Below are positions 21,271-31,831 of a stretch of 64,000 nt of DNA, in pieces (position 1 is the first letter of the stretch; each line of letters starts with the position of its first letter). The stretch is from Argyresthia goedartella (taxonomy: Eukaryota; Arthropoda; Insecta; Lepidoptera; Argyresthiidae). The DNA lies in assembly GCA_949825045.1 (NCBI GenBank), contig OX463809.1, positions 4,243,501 to 4,307,500 of the forward strand, in the 5' to 3' direction. The position numbers and the translations under genes were made by a program. Under the pieces are notes generated by a model, which was given only the letters and a program-made list of their open reading frames with translations, made no database searches and was not told the DNA's origin.

Positions 21271-22483
21271 ATGAATAATATATTGTTTGACATAATTCCT
21301 TTAAACCGAAATAATTTTAACCGTATTATTCATTGTTGTGTTCAGTCATTCATTCATTCAGTGTTTAAAAATATGACTGTAAATCCTGTTTTTGCTTTTG
21401 CCTGACTGCATTACTGAATTGCGCGACTATAGAATACGATTAACATTAAATATAAAATGAGCGTTGAATCTTGTTGTATTTTTTCGCTCATGTCAGGAAA
21501 TTCCGCTGTTCATAGTCATTCACTCAATAGTTTTTTATTCGGTCGTTTTATTACTCCTCATAATCATTTAGCACAAATTTCAAAGTCGCATAAACATAAC
21601 AAAGACTACAGTAATATAGCATAAATATAAAAATATATGAAAATAATTGCACATAATCAGCAATATATGTTTTTCGCTTCGCTCCCCCCTTTAGACTCCA
21701 CCTACCTACCCTGACCCATCACTTCGCCCAGATATATATTATGTCCAGTTCAGAAAATAACAAATTATTATTAGTCAAAAAAAAATATGTAAAACATCCA
21801 TAAGGAAACCCAAAAGTAGTCCAACTGAAAACATACTAAAAGCAAGTTAAGCCAACCGAAATAGTTTATGCCGAAGTATTGTTATAATAAAATAATATAA
21901 TGCCTTTACAAGTTATGACAACCTCATTACCTATAGGTACGAATATATTTTTTTAAAGACAATGATTCGAAATACTTATTGAATAACTGGTTAAGGCAGT
22001 ACATATAGGAAAATGGGTGACGTTTATTAAAGTATAAGAATTATTTTTATTTATGTTCCGCTAATTAAAACCGGATTTCCCGAGAGATACCTATCATCAC
22101 ATTAACAGTATATCTATGAGTTGATAGTCGTGCAGCTCATCCGACGATAATAATAAACCAACACAAACTTAACTCTCAGCTATTTCTAGCTCAAGCCTAC
22201 ATCGAACTACCAGGAAAACATACATAACATTAAGGTGATACCAAAAAATATTACAAAAGGAATATGAATACAAACGAAAGTGACAGCGTTAATTGATTTC
22301 ACATAAGAAAGAAAAGAGAGGGCAAACAATGCGCTCGACTCAAACTAAAATAACGTAACGTCAAACCACATAAAAATTGTTTAAAAATAAACTATGCTAT
22401 TTTGTCAAAAATATTTTCAAGGAGAATTTAGGATAAGGAATACATAATATCCACATTTTGAATGAAAGTAAAATGAATACATA
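21271..22483. other. No feature recognised
   Basis: Very AT-rich DNA without reading frames or recognised repeats. Confidence 0.35.
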
Positions 22484-22607
22484 ATAGTAGTTTATGTGAC
22501 TGCTACATAATGGAGGGCATTAAAACTCGAGAGTGGGTTTATGAAACGAGCCGAAGGCGAGTTTCATAATAATATCACTCGAGAGTTTGGGGCGCACATA
22601 GTCTGTG
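22484..22607 (+). mobile_element. Foldback element P, left-end fragment
   Basis: This matches the first 120 bp of the full P element at 56337: 'gtagtttatgtgactgctac', 'cattaaaactcgagagtggg', 'gccgaaggcgagtttcataa'. It then changes abruptly to LINE X sequence at about 22608. Confidence 0.85.
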
Positions 22608-23350
22608 ATTATTTCTTAGGTTAACATTACAGCTATCGCTAAGTTTGGTAAATGTTGTAAGGTTCTTGCGTACATAGATTATATTTTCGAAAATAAATTG
22701 ACTAGCTACAGTTAGTATGTCAATTTCTTTAAAAGCTCTCTTAAGGAGTCTGTTCGTTTTAAATTATAAATTGCTCGAATAGCTCTTTTCTGTAAAATAA
22801 AAATAGTTTGAATATCCGCTGCTTTCCCCCACAACAAGATACCATAGGACATGACACTATGAAAGTAACTAAAATATACTAGCCTATATGTAGCCACATC
22901 CGTGCTTTGTCTGATGTTCCTAACAGCGTTAGCCGCAGAACTTAATTTACCAGCTAATTTATCTATGTGGGGTCCCCACTGCAATTTGCTATCAATGGTT
23001 TTTCCAAGAAACTTCGTATCATTTACTAATTCTGACGTGCTGTTGTCTAAGACTAAACTGGTCTCAGCTTGCCTGACATTTGGAAGTGAGAATTTGATAC
23101 ACTTGGTTTTACCAGCGTTTAACAATAAATTATTAACTGTGAACCAATTCAAGGTTAAAGACAATACACCATTAATATCATCAAAATCTCCTTTTTGTCT
23201 TTAAATTTTGAAGACCACTGAAGTATCATCAGCAAACAACACTATGTCAGTTAATTTCTCCACCATGAAAGGCAGATCGTCAGTGATAATCTTAATCAAA
23301 TATTGAATAAACGTGAACCCAAAAATCAAATCTGTTGATAACTTTATAGT
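22608..23350 (-). pseudogene. LINE family X, RT C-terminal region
   Basis: The minus frame at 23164-22712 reads NWFTVNNLLLNAGKTKCIKF, FLGKTIDSKLQWGPHIDKLA and HSVMSYGILLWGKAA, the RT thumb/post-RT region of Jockey/CR1-type LINEs. The copy lacks both the 5' part and the final C-terminus, where it is joined to foldback DNA. A frameshift near 22720 ends the frame early relative to the 33090 copy. Confidence 0.8.
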
Positions 23351-23671
23351 GGAGTAAATGGATTCGAAAAAAAAACCTTTTTAGGTATCGCCTTAACAAA
23401 ATCTCCCAATGTATCGCTCTCTCTCTAGTTAGCTTGTATGCAGCAATAATTCAAGTAATTTAAGAGCCACTTTGGTTCAGCTAGCCTTACGAAGCATCGC
23501 TTAAGCCTAGGCGCCCTGAGTCATGCTCACATTACATGAACTAGTGGCTTATTCACAAGATATTTTGAGGAGATATGATTCCTTATAGTCTTCCTTAAAC
23601 ACGAGCCTACCATAAATATCGCTAATCCTGAACTGTACTATTATATATCCTGTGCCGCTATATTAACATTG
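23351..23671. other. No feature recognised
   Basis: No coding or repeat signal identified. Confidence 0.3.
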
Positions 23672-23906
23672 TAATTTACATACAGGCACATAGAATTCAT
23701 GGTCATCTGATCCCACATAAAAATCGTCCCGCGGGCTGAATGACTACATTGCTTCTGTCCCCACATAGGATACCCAGTGGGAACCAAACACAGCGACGTC
23801 ACAATATGTACACAAAGACCTGGAGTTTTTTTTTCTTCCTTTCCGGCCGGGATTCGAAACCGGACCCTCTCGCATGGGGAGCACAGCTTCAACCGCTATA
23901 CCACTA
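23672..23906 (-). mobile_element. SINE S1, with extra sequence near its 3' end
   Basis: The minus-strand head (ccctctcgcatggggagcac read inverted) has the B-box region 'ccgggattcgaaaccgg'. The body matches S1 but carries about 50 extra bp at 23690-23740 between tail motifs that are adjacent in the copy at position 1. Confidence 0.75.
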
Positions 23907-23937
23907 TTTTTTATTTTTTTATTTATGATTAATTCAA

Positions 23938-24534
23938 GAGCTCCGTGGACTAACGGGTTTCACGCTTGCTTCTCACACAGGAGTTGCGGGTTCGATTCCT
24001 GACCATGTACTTTGGAGATTATTAATTTATCTTAAGTACATTATACGGAGTTTCTAACGGTGATGGAAAACGGCAACAAATATAATGATCACCAAAATAT
24101 TTTTTCCCTACCTAAAATGGATAAATGAACACCAAAAGTTGTAAAAATATCAGGGCAAAATACTGCGGTAGCTTAGGTGAAGGGTAAAGGAGGTGAGCGA
24201 AGCGAAGCCCCCTTTATCCTTCGTGTTAGGTTGAACATGTAAGGACAACAAAAAATACTTAAAACATAAACTTATTATATACACAAAACATAAAAAGAAG
24301 TTTGGTGATCATTTATCATGATCATTCTGGCAGTCATTTCGAATTTACTGGTAGTAAAATAGGTGCGTTTTTGGTAATCGTTTAAACACAAGCCATGGAA
24401 AACATCGTGAGGAAACCGTCATTACCCCATAGCTGCGGCGATGGGCTAGCCCCTATCGCGCAAAATGGAGTATTGAATAACTGGCTCAAAGTGGGCCTCT
24501 GCCACCCCGTAAGGGTAAAAGCGTGACGCCATGT
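23938..24534 (+). mobile_element. tRNA-Glu-like SINE (family S3), split by a MITE
   Basis: The head reads GAGCTCCGTGGACTAACGGG with B box GGTTCGATTCC, similar to a tRNA-Glu type head. The body continues 'aatttatcttaagtac', is interrupted at 24072-24394 by a group B MITE, and resumes 'catcgtgaggaaacc', 'agctgcggcgatgggctagc', 'aaaatggagtattgaataac'. The uninterrupted reference copy is at 43926-44195. Confidence 0.88.
24072..24394 (+). mobile_element. Shared-core MITE, group B (copy B1)
   Basis: A 323-bp element with ends GGCAACAAATATAATGATCA and ...TTTAAACACAAGCC. It is flanked by perfect 9-bp direct repeats ATGGAAAAC (24063-24071, 24395-24403) inside an S3 SINE. Subterminal 'tgatcaccaaaa' motifs are inverted at both ends. 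The core 'gcggtagcttaggtgaaggg' ... 'ccttcgtgttaggttgaaca' is nearly identical to group A, although the ends differ. Non-coding. Confidence 0.9.
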
Positions 24535-24539
24535 CATGT

Positions 24540-25054
24540 CATGATTAAATCAAACAATCAGAAGTCAATGATGGCAAAGGTATCCGCAGTGAATTACGCT
24601 TTTCTTAAATTTAAAACGCAGGTCTATCCAAAAACTAATTAATTATAGCGTCAAGCATTGTCCAGTGTCCAATAGAATTCTCAATTTCGCTTCACTAATC
24701 TACGGAGATATAAAATTTCCTCACGGTGCCGATTTCTCAAATAATCTTTGTAATACAAACCAACTACTTTCTCAACGGGATAGACCCTCCTGCCTACTGC
24801 TGCATTACGAAAACTAAGTTCATGCAAAGTTCACAAGTGCAGAACTCCTGCGACGCGGCGCATATATCATGCAGGCCGCCGACATAATACGGCTGTTGTG
24901 AGGCTCATTATAGTGACTGAAAACATAGTAAGCTGGCCAAAATTTATTGCAATGTCTGCTCTACATTAGGTATAAACTGGTCAATTAAACTGTAATATTG
25001 ATTTATCTTTCACTTCACAGATCACGAGACATACATCTATGCCAGAGTTAAGTC
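24540..25054. other. No feature recognised
   Basis: Slightly CpG-richer around 24835-24895. No frame or repeat is supported. Confidence 0.3.
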
Positions 25055-25215
25055 TAGAAGATTAAAGGATTCAATATACTTTATTGCACGGTAAATATTG
25101 AGTAAGAAGGCATGAACAGTAATGCGCCAAGGCGAGCTTATCTCTGAAAATAAATTTATTCCAGCAAACCTATAGGCAGGTGATAGTCAGGGCAGTCTGG
25201 TGGACAATAAATTTA
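25055..25215 (-). repeat. LINE family Y 3' end
   Basis: The minus strand carries the 'aataaatttattttcagaga', 'taagctcgcctt' tail shared with the copies at 15042 and 49245. Non-coding remnant. Confidence 0.6.
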
Positions 25216-25217
25216 AT

Positions 25218-25523
25218 AACGCACCTATTTTACTAACAATAAATTCGAAACGACCGCCAGAATTAGTCAACGACCACCAAATTGTGTTTGGATAAATAAT
25301 CACCAAACTTCTGTTTATGTTTTGTGTACGTAAGTTTATGTTTTAAGTATTTTTTGTTGTTCTGACATGTTCAACCTAACACGAAGAATAGTAGTACTAC
25401 TACCTTTACCCTTCACCTAGCGCAGTATTTTGCCCTGATATTTTCTGCAACTTTCGGTGATCATTTGCCCATTTTGGGTAGGAAACAAATATTTTGGTGA
25501 TCATTATACACATATTTGTTGCC
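25218..25523 (-). mobile_element. Shared-core MITE, group B (copy B3)
   Basis: Inverted relative to 24072. It has 'cctaacacgaag' and 'cacctagcgcagtattttgc', then '...ttggtgatcatta' and ends TTGTTGCC at 25523. The other end is truncated at 'acgcacc', about 25 bp short of the B1 end. No target duplication was found. Confidence 0.8.
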
Positions 25524-26028
25524 ATAACATAATACTTCCATGCTTAAACGTAACAGGAGATGCTGTTTCAATATTTTCTTGAAAATTAAGATAGATGGAC
25601 TATCTCTAACAGCGGAGCGCGTTCCGCATACGGTAAGATAGTTTATTTCTCAAACAAAACAAAAAAAACACAATGACACATTTTTCATTACGAGTTGGCG
25701 GAGGCACAGATGTGTCCACGAACACCATCTAAGCCGCAGAACCTAGATAAACCATCTGCGGTGTTAGTTTTTGTGCCGCAGCTAATTAGGTATGCTGCGT
25801 CCTCTTCATCCCAAGTAGGAACGAACGGGAGAGCATAATTAGCTAACCTCTTCTACGTGGAGTCCCTGTGGAAAACAAGTAGCCCCCAGTTTCATCTTTA
25901 GCTACATAAAGGTGAGCTCTTTACAACGTTGACCTTGTGGGAAATCGGAACGTCAACTGTTATTAGTTGAACCGCCGATTTGGTATGAAAATAGTCAGTA
26001 CGCTATACGGTACGGATATTGTAACTCT
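25524..26028. other. No feature recognised
   Basis: Unique-looking sequence. No coding support. Confidence 0.3.
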
Positions 26029-26300
26029 GTTCCAGTACAGCTAATGCCGGTTACTTTATGTTCCAGTACAGCTAATGCCGGTTACTTTATGTTCCAGTAC
26101 AGCTAATGCCGGTTACTTTATGTTCCAGTACAGCTAATGCCGGTTACTTTATGTTCCAGTACAGCGGTTACTTTATGTTCCAGTACAGCTAATGCCGGTT
26201 ACTTTATGTTCCAGTACAGCTAATGCCGGTTACTTTATGTTCCAGTACAGCTAATGCCGGTTACTTTATGTTCCAGTACAGCTAATGCCGGTTACTTTAT
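26029..26300. repeat. 31-bp minisatellite, 9 copies
   Basis: Near-perfect units (GTTCCAGTACAGCTAATGCC plus GGTTACTTTAT). Eight are full length and one (about 26153-26176) lacks 7 bp (CTAATGC). Copies are otherwise identical, which indicates recent expansion. Confidence 0.95.
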
Positions 26301-26598
26301 TGCACAAAACAGTGATAACAAACAAATATAAAGGAAAGAACATGTATGAGCGAGTGGAGAGGAAAAAAGAAACTAAAGGTAGAACTATGTGCACAACCAT
26401 AAAAATGTTAATAAAAATAATAAACTACTTACCAATATCTACATAATACTAAAAATAATATATAAATATATAACATATACATAAACAGTAGATGTGTTTA
26501 GTATTATGAACAGAAATATTATCAGGATTATCCCATTGCGGTTATTATATTAGCTTAGTCCTTTTATGGGCTTGCTCCTAAGCAAACCAAGGTATACC
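26301..26598. other. No feature recognised
   Basis: AT-rich, no gene. A trace of LINE Y-like tail ('ctcctaagcaaaccaaggta') lies near 26575-26594. Confidence 0.35.
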
Positions 26599-26719
26599 TC
26601 GCGCCACGAATTAAGAGCGCTGGGCGACGTTGGCGGGAATTACTGCCCATATGTACAGGTATTGAAAAGTGACTAGGTACTGCGCATTCAAGGCCACCGC
26701 TCACAACTCGTGGCGCGAC
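26599..26719 (+). mobile_element. Small GC-rich MITE, family E
   Basis: The 121-bp element has ends TCGCGCCACGAATTAAGAGC and, inverted, GCTCACAACTCGTGGCGCGA. A second, near-identical copy lies at 47888-48012 on the other strand. Non-coding and compact. Confidence 0.75.
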
Positions 26720-26732
26720 GTATATTATTTGA

Positions 26733-26918
26733 CGAACTCTGTGGCGCCGCGGTTGTGGCTCTGTCTAGCATGCGAGAGGTCCAGGGTTCGATCCCCGGCT
26801 GGGGATAAAAGAAAAACAATCCCCAGGTCTTGGATGTTTATATGTGTGTGACGTCGATGTTTCTGGTTGCCACAACACAGGGTATCCTAGTGTGGGGTCA
26901 GAAGAAATGTATGTGGAT
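26733..26918 (+). mobile_element. SINE S1 (tRNA-Ala-like), best copy
   Basis: The head 'tctagcatgcgagaggtcca' resembles the tRNA-Ala (AGC) anticodon arm. B box GGTTCGATCCC, then an A-rich linker, 'ggtcttggatgtttatat', 'cgatgtttctggtt' and the tail 'ggtatcctagtgtggggtca'. Confidence 0.9.
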
Positions 26919-26984
26919 ATTTATATTGTTTATGTTTATGTTTAAAAAATATGTTTTATGTTGATACATTTATTTAATTTAAAT

Positions 26985-27170
26985 TTAATAAAATTAATAA
27001 TTAAATTTAATTTTATGTTTTAAGAATTTTTGTTGTTCTTACATGTTCAACCTAACACGAAGGATAAAGCTTCGCTCACCCCCTTTACCCTTCACCTAAG
27101 CTACCGCAATATTTTGCCCTGTTATTTGCTGTGCAAATCAGTATTATTTATGTGCAGTTTAATATTTCCC
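26985..27170 (-). mobile_element. Shared-core MITE, group A (copy A2, one end lost)
   Basis: On the minus strand this has the group A terminus (aatattaaactgcacata, 'aatactgatttgcacagcaa') and the core. The opposite end dissolves into AT-rich DNA near 26985-27015, so one inverted repeat is missing. Confidence 0.75.
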
Positions 27171-27199
27171 TTTATTTAATTATAAATACATTATTTATA

Positions 27200-27430
27200 C
27201 ACTGACGAGCTATGAAAAAGTACCACCCACAAAATGGCGACAAACACCCATCCAACTTTTTAAAACATCTAATTTACAATTTGAACACAATATTGACGTT
27301 TTTACTTGGCAATATTCTGATGCGCTGTTAAATGTACTTCAATATTGCAGATGGCGTCATCAAGCTAGCCTTTCCCGTTTAGGAGTAATTTGGTGCTATC
27401 TCACTGGGACTTTTTCTTTGATCGTCAGTG
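27200..27430. mobile_element. Tc1/mariner-type MITE
   Basis: The 231-bp element has ends CACTGACGAGCTATGAAAAA and, inverted, the counterpart of CACTGACGATCAAAGAAAAA. It is flanked on both sides by TA (27198-27199 and 27431-27432), the mariner target. No reading frame. Confidence 0.75.
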
Positions 27431-27653
27431 TATTATTAAAGTCAAACTTTTCCTCTTCTTCGACATGCTTAAAATGTGTTGTGCCAAAAAAAACACATTT
27501 ATGTTTGTATGACAAAGTCCAGAGCTGTACAAGATTGGGACGGAGCTGTACATCGTTGACTAGTGTCTCGCCGCGGCTTCGCCCGCTGTCAGTTCAGCTA
27601 CGGACAATTTTCCCGTCTTGTACACACCCGCGTTGAACGTTCATGCATAATGT

Positions 27654-27755
27654 CCGTTCCCACAGGATGCTGCGAGAACGTAATATACCGTTCCCACAGG
27701 ATGCTGCGAGAACGTAATATACCGTTCCCACAGGATGTTGCGAGAACGTAATATA
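27654..27755. repeat. 34-bp tandem repeat, 3 copies
   Basis: Three units of CCGTTCCCACAGGATGCTGC plus GAGAACGTAATATA. They are identical except for C to T in the last unit. Confidence 0.95.
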
Positions 27756-27848
27756 CCGTTTTCGTGGTTAGTCGAACCCATCTGAGAACCCCTTTATCAA
27801 GTACGCTTCTTAAGTTATGGCTACTTTCTTTAAATTAATAATTTAAAT

Positions 27849-28116
27849 GACTAGTATTTAATCGCACAACAAAAATACTGATTTTTACAGCAAAATAGGA
27901 TCATCAAAGACACTAATTATGTTCTAAATATATTATGAGTTCTCAAGATTATGTTTTAAGTATTTTTTGTTGTTCTTGCATGTTCAACCTAACACGAAGG
28001 ATAAAGGGGGCTTCGTTTCTCTCACCCCCTTTACCCTTCACCTAAGCAACCGCATCATTTTGCCCTGATATTTGCTGTTCAAATCAGTATTTTTGATGTG
28101 TAGTTTAATATTTGCC
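27849..28116 (-). mobile_element. Shared-core MITE, group A (copy A3)
   Basis: Both group A ends are present (tatttaatcgcacaacaaa; ...gatgtgtagtttaatatttgcc). Flanking direct repeats are AATTTAAAT (27840-27848) and AATTAAAAT (28117-28125), 8 of 9 matching. The core is complete. Confidence 0.82.
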
Positions 28117-28189
28117 AATTAAAATTAAAATTAAAATGGTGTCTCGCCAAGGACCTACTTATTTGCACCGGTGACAAGGATTTTTGATA

Positions 28190-28515
28190 ATTGAGGGCAT
28201 TAATACTCGAGTCGGCTCGTTTCATAATAATATCACTCGAGAGTTTTAATGCCTAATTATGTACAGTTACATACACTAGTTTATCTACACACATATCATA
28301 AGCTCTCTTTGATGTGTTCAGGAACAGCATGCTCGACCGGCATTGTGGCATTGATCATTGCTCTGCAGTTGTTTAGCTTGTTCATCGGCATCGGCGTTCG
28401 AAATTTTAATGTCATAATTTGACAAATTTTGGTACATTATGGTCATAATGATCAATCTTCAGATAAGAAATGAGTTTTTACCAAGAAGTTTATCATTATG
28501 CTGATGAAGTAAAGG
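28190..28515 (+). mobile_element. Foldback element P, partial
   Basis: It matches one arm of the P element at 56337 ('ctctttgatgtgttcagg', 'ccggcattgtggcattgatc', 'ggcgttcgaaatttt'). A short internal deletion removes 'agagtgggtttatgaaacg'. The opposite arm is missing. Confidence 0.8.
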
Positions 28516-29200
28516 GTTTTAGCTTCCAGTTGAATTTCCAAATTCAATGCAACTGTTTTTCTTTTAATTCAAGAGAATTTCTCCCGTTTCGTATTCCTAA
28601 AATCCGTCAATTGAAATCGTAAAAATCGTTAATTTAAGTTACTTGACCGGACTAAACTAGCACCAGCCGGCAGCCGCACACAATTAGCTTAAGCGAGTCG
28701 AAATTCGACCCACGATTTTCTCGAGTTCTCGATTCTCGCACGGATCATTGGATCAGCCTCGGATCGATATCAAAGAGCGTTCGATTCATCGAGACAGGCG
28801 GATTGACGTGATCTGTGACTTGGCAAGCTATACTGATGGTATTGGAATTATTAGACCCCGAGGAATAAACTATAGTTATGCGATATTAATAGTAAAAGCC
28901 ATTATAATACCATAATTCGGTAGCAACTGGTACGGTACGGAACTCATAGATCGAATAACCAGGTCTACCTGATTGTTATTAAATGGTGTTTTATTTTACC
29001 TGTAGTTGCAGATAGTACAGCCTGATATATATATTTATATTAAAATTATATATTGAATATATACTTAAACTTTATCTGCATAGGAAATAGTACCTGCCAT
29101 TTTATTTCACAGCGTTGATATAATTAAATCATACTGAACAATTGTCCACCACACTGTAAAATACACCTGTCTTGCCTACGTTGGGTTAAGGTTGTTAAAT
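28516..29200. other. Unassigned, CpG-richer around 28640-28830
   Basis: The CpG-richer segment might be regulatory, but no motif set decides it. No gene recognised. Confidence 0.25.
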
Positions 29201-29204
29201 ATTC

Positions 29205-29370
29205 CTCTTTATTTTGTGCAAGTAATGTATATATTGTTGAGCCGAGTACCCACGACGCAAGTAATGTATATATTGTTGAGCCGAGTACCCACGACGCAGG
29301 GAGACCTAGTGTGGGACTTGTGCAACTTATACCATGTAAATAGTGGTGTGAAATAAAGACTTTCATTTTC
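29205..29370 (+). repeat. SINE/LINE 3' end with a 39-bp internal duplication
   Basis: 'gccgagtacccacgac' followed by 'gggagacctagtgtgggact' resembles the 3' segment of the tRNA-derived SINEs. It ends 'gaaataaagactttcatttt'. The unit at 29218-29256 is repeated exactly at 29257-29295. Confidence 0.6.
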
Positions 29371-29485
29371 ATTTCATTTTCAACTCAAAGTGTGATGGGA
29401 TGTTTGTAGAACCGCTGTCCCCACTGTGCCAACAAATATGAAATCGGCTCAGATATTCTTGTATTAAAAAACCATCACCAAGTTA

Positions 29486-29802
29486 AAAACTTTAAAAAAC
29501 CGACTCCAATTTTAGGCAAATGAAGTCAATGTACATGAAAAGTTCTCGTCAAAACTTTTGCTGCACGGAACCGCAAACCAAAACGTCATCTGTGTTTATA
29601 TTTTTTGCATTTGTTGTTTTTTTTAAAAAGCGCTAATTGAATTTTGATTATATTATATACGGGACCAACTCTAAAGTATGATCTACCGATCAAAAAAAGA
29701 ATTATCAAAATCGGTTAATAATTGACGGAGTAATCGCGTAGCAAACACAAAAAAAAACAGACGAATTGAGAACCTCCTCCCTTTTTGAAGTCGTTTAAAT
29801 AG
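29486..29802 (+). mobile_element. Interspersed repeat with AACCGACTCC/GAAGTCGTTT ends
   Basis: It begins 'ttaaaaaaccgactccaatt' and ends 'cctttttgaagtcgttta', an imperfect inverted pair. The middle holds 'atcaaaatcggttaataatt'. I have seen this type widely in lepidopteran DNA but cannot name the superfamily. Confidence 0.55.
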
Positions 29803-29868
29803 CGTTATCACAATTTTTAGCTCTAAAACATCGGGGTTTTCCTGGGCTGGCACTAACAGTGCAAAAAA

Positions 29869-30247
29869 CTGGTCAAGTTCGAGTCGAACTCGCGCACGAA
29901 GGATTCCGTAGCACCGCACAATGGTAGGGATGGTGTGGAGTGAATGTTTTGGAATTTATTGTTGCGGCTACTTTCATCCATGTAGTAACCAGGTGCATTC
30001 ATAAGTTTTTATGTGGTATTGAAAGAATTGTAGTATGGGAGCCCCCTTAAATATTTATTTTATTCTGTATTTTAGTATTTGTTGTTAAAGCGGCAACAGA
30101 AATACATCATCTGTGTAAATTTCATCTGTCTAACTGTCACGGTTCATGAGATACAGCCTGGTGACAGACGGACGCACGGACCGCCGGGCAGCGGAGGCTT
30201 AGTATTAGGGTCCCGTTTGGCACCCCTCGGGTATGATATCCTAAAAA
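29869..30247 (+). mobile_element. Interspersed repeat R
   Basis: It starts with the degraded palindrome 'gttcgagtcgaactcgcgca' and 'cgaaggattccgta', has 'gagatacagcctggtgacag', and ends 'gggtatgatatcctaaaaa'. No coding capacity. Confidence 0.8.
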
Positions 30248-30430
30248 TGCAACTTTCACTGCGGTCATGTAAGGCTTTTTCGATGTATCTGAGGCACGTC
30301 TTCGATCTCAATTATGGTACTAAATTCTCGCCATACCAAAAAATCATCGTAATTCGTTGAAACATGTTTCGCTCCCGCCCACGTTCCCGCGCATCGCTCT
30401 TGTTACACTAGAAGTAGTACAGATTATAAA

Positions 30431-30705
30431 GGCTTGTGTTTAAACAATTACCAAAAAATTTGAAAATTTACTGCCAATAAATTCGAAATTCTTTTTATGT
30501 TTTGTGTACTTACGTTTATGTTTTAAGTATTTTTTCTTGTTCTTACATTTTCAACCTTACACGATGGATAAAGGAATGATTTTTACTTTACCCTTTACCT
30601 AAGCTACCGCAGTATTTTGCCCTGATATTTTCTGCACACTTTTGGTGGTCATTTAGCCATTTTAAGTAGGAAAAAAATATTTTGGTGGTCATTATATTTG
30701 TTGCC
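30431..30705 (-). mobile_element. Shared-core MITE, group B (copy B2)
   Basis: A 275-bp copy with ends GGCTTGTGTTTAAACAATTA and ...GGTCATTATATTTGTTGCC. Flanking 9-mers are GATTATAAA (30422-30430) and GTTTATAAA (30706-30714), 8 of 9 matching. This independent insertion fixes the same ends as B1. The right half of the core stem is degraded. Confidence 0.87.
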
Positions 30706-30864
30706 GTTTATAAATACATCGCAAATGTTCTCTTCAACGATTTCGTAATATGTAAAACTCTTGAGAGTCATTCATACCCCAGTTTGCCACCCTGAAAACC
30801 CTCTGCTACTCCTGTGGTGCTAAAAAAACCGCGAAATTCTGACACTTGCAGCAATTTTTTTCGG

Positions 30865-31045
30865 GCGCCGTAAACAGGGTAAATTTAAGAAAAATGCTGC
30901 GAGGTCTATCCAGTTGGGTTTTCTTTTGAGGACGTCGCACCACTTCATCTTGCCTTCCCAGAAAAGGGCAGAGGTGGTTTCACATCCACTGATGGCATGC
31001 AGGATTAATCCATGCCTTGTGGAACCTGCTTTTATTCACATGTGA
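30865..31045 (-). pseudogene. Fragment of an uncharacterised animal protein family (HAISGCETTSA motif)
   Basis: One minus frame reads HGLILHAISGCETTSALFWE and then GKMKWCDVLKRKPNWIDL before a stop. The H-A-[IF]-S-G-C-[DE]-T-T-S motif followed by GK recurs, from memory, in large uncharacterised invertebrate proteins found in many copies, probably transposon-linked. No start, splice site or longer frame is present, so this is a relic. Confidence 0.45.
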
Positions 31046-31079
31046 AGGATTTTTCTGGATAACCCTATACAATTCAAAG

Positions 31080-31831
31080 GGACTGAGTGACTCACTGAAT
31101 ATGGAATTGATTGATTGACTAACTAATATATCAATGCACATCCTAAACCGTTGGTCCTAGAGACATGATACTTTGTACAGGCATTCCTTATATAGCGTAG
31201 GGTAGCACTAAGAAAGGAGTTGGCGATATTCATCCCCTAAAGGGGGAAAATGGTAACCCCCTTTTTCTCACCCAGGGTGGTTTACAGTTTGTATGAAAAT
31301 ACTTCACGTATGAAGCAGATGTTTTTCAGGTCGGTAGATTATAGCAACTCGTCTGTGGGTAGATCAAAAAATGGCCCGCGATTTTTTACTTTATTGCTTG
31401 GTAATAAAGTTCAAAACCTATAAAAAATAATCAATCATCTGTTGATGGCAACACAGTAGCATTTGACGTCAACTAAAAAGTGATTGTTAGGGTGAACTTT
31501 GTATGCAATAAAAAAAAAACTTCTTGACCTATGAAGCTATAATTTGGAAAATAGGTAGTTTAAATAACGTCCGTTCAGTAAAGTTCTTATTGAAATTTGC
31601 CGCCACAAGGGAAAAAAGGGGTCAGTCAGTGCCAGAATTTCACAGATTTGAGGCCACGGGAGTAGCCCAGGGTTTTTAGGGTTGCAAACTTGGGCATAAA
31701 CTACTGTCAGGTGTACTAACAAAATATATAAAAGTCGTAGATACGCTTTTTTGTGATGATATAAACTGTACCGAAAGAGGAAAGCCCAAAGATATTTGGA
31801 AGATGCCACAATCGACTGCCGTGTATGATAT
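31080..31831. other. Unassigned, possibly an old repeat
   Basis: 'gaccctaaagggggaaaatgg'-like text at 31230-31255 and 'cctagagacatgatactttg' have the look of a dispersed non-coding repeat. No second copy in the window confirms it. A minus frame at 31537-31809 shows no domain. Confidence 0.3.

Noticed and set aside
26029..26300. CRISPR-like array
   Set aside because: Units are directly adjacent with no spacers, and the context is eukaryotic.
26733..26805. tRNA-Ala gene
   Set aside because: The anticodon and T-arm resemblance is the SINE S1 head; the 5' half does not fold as a tRNA.
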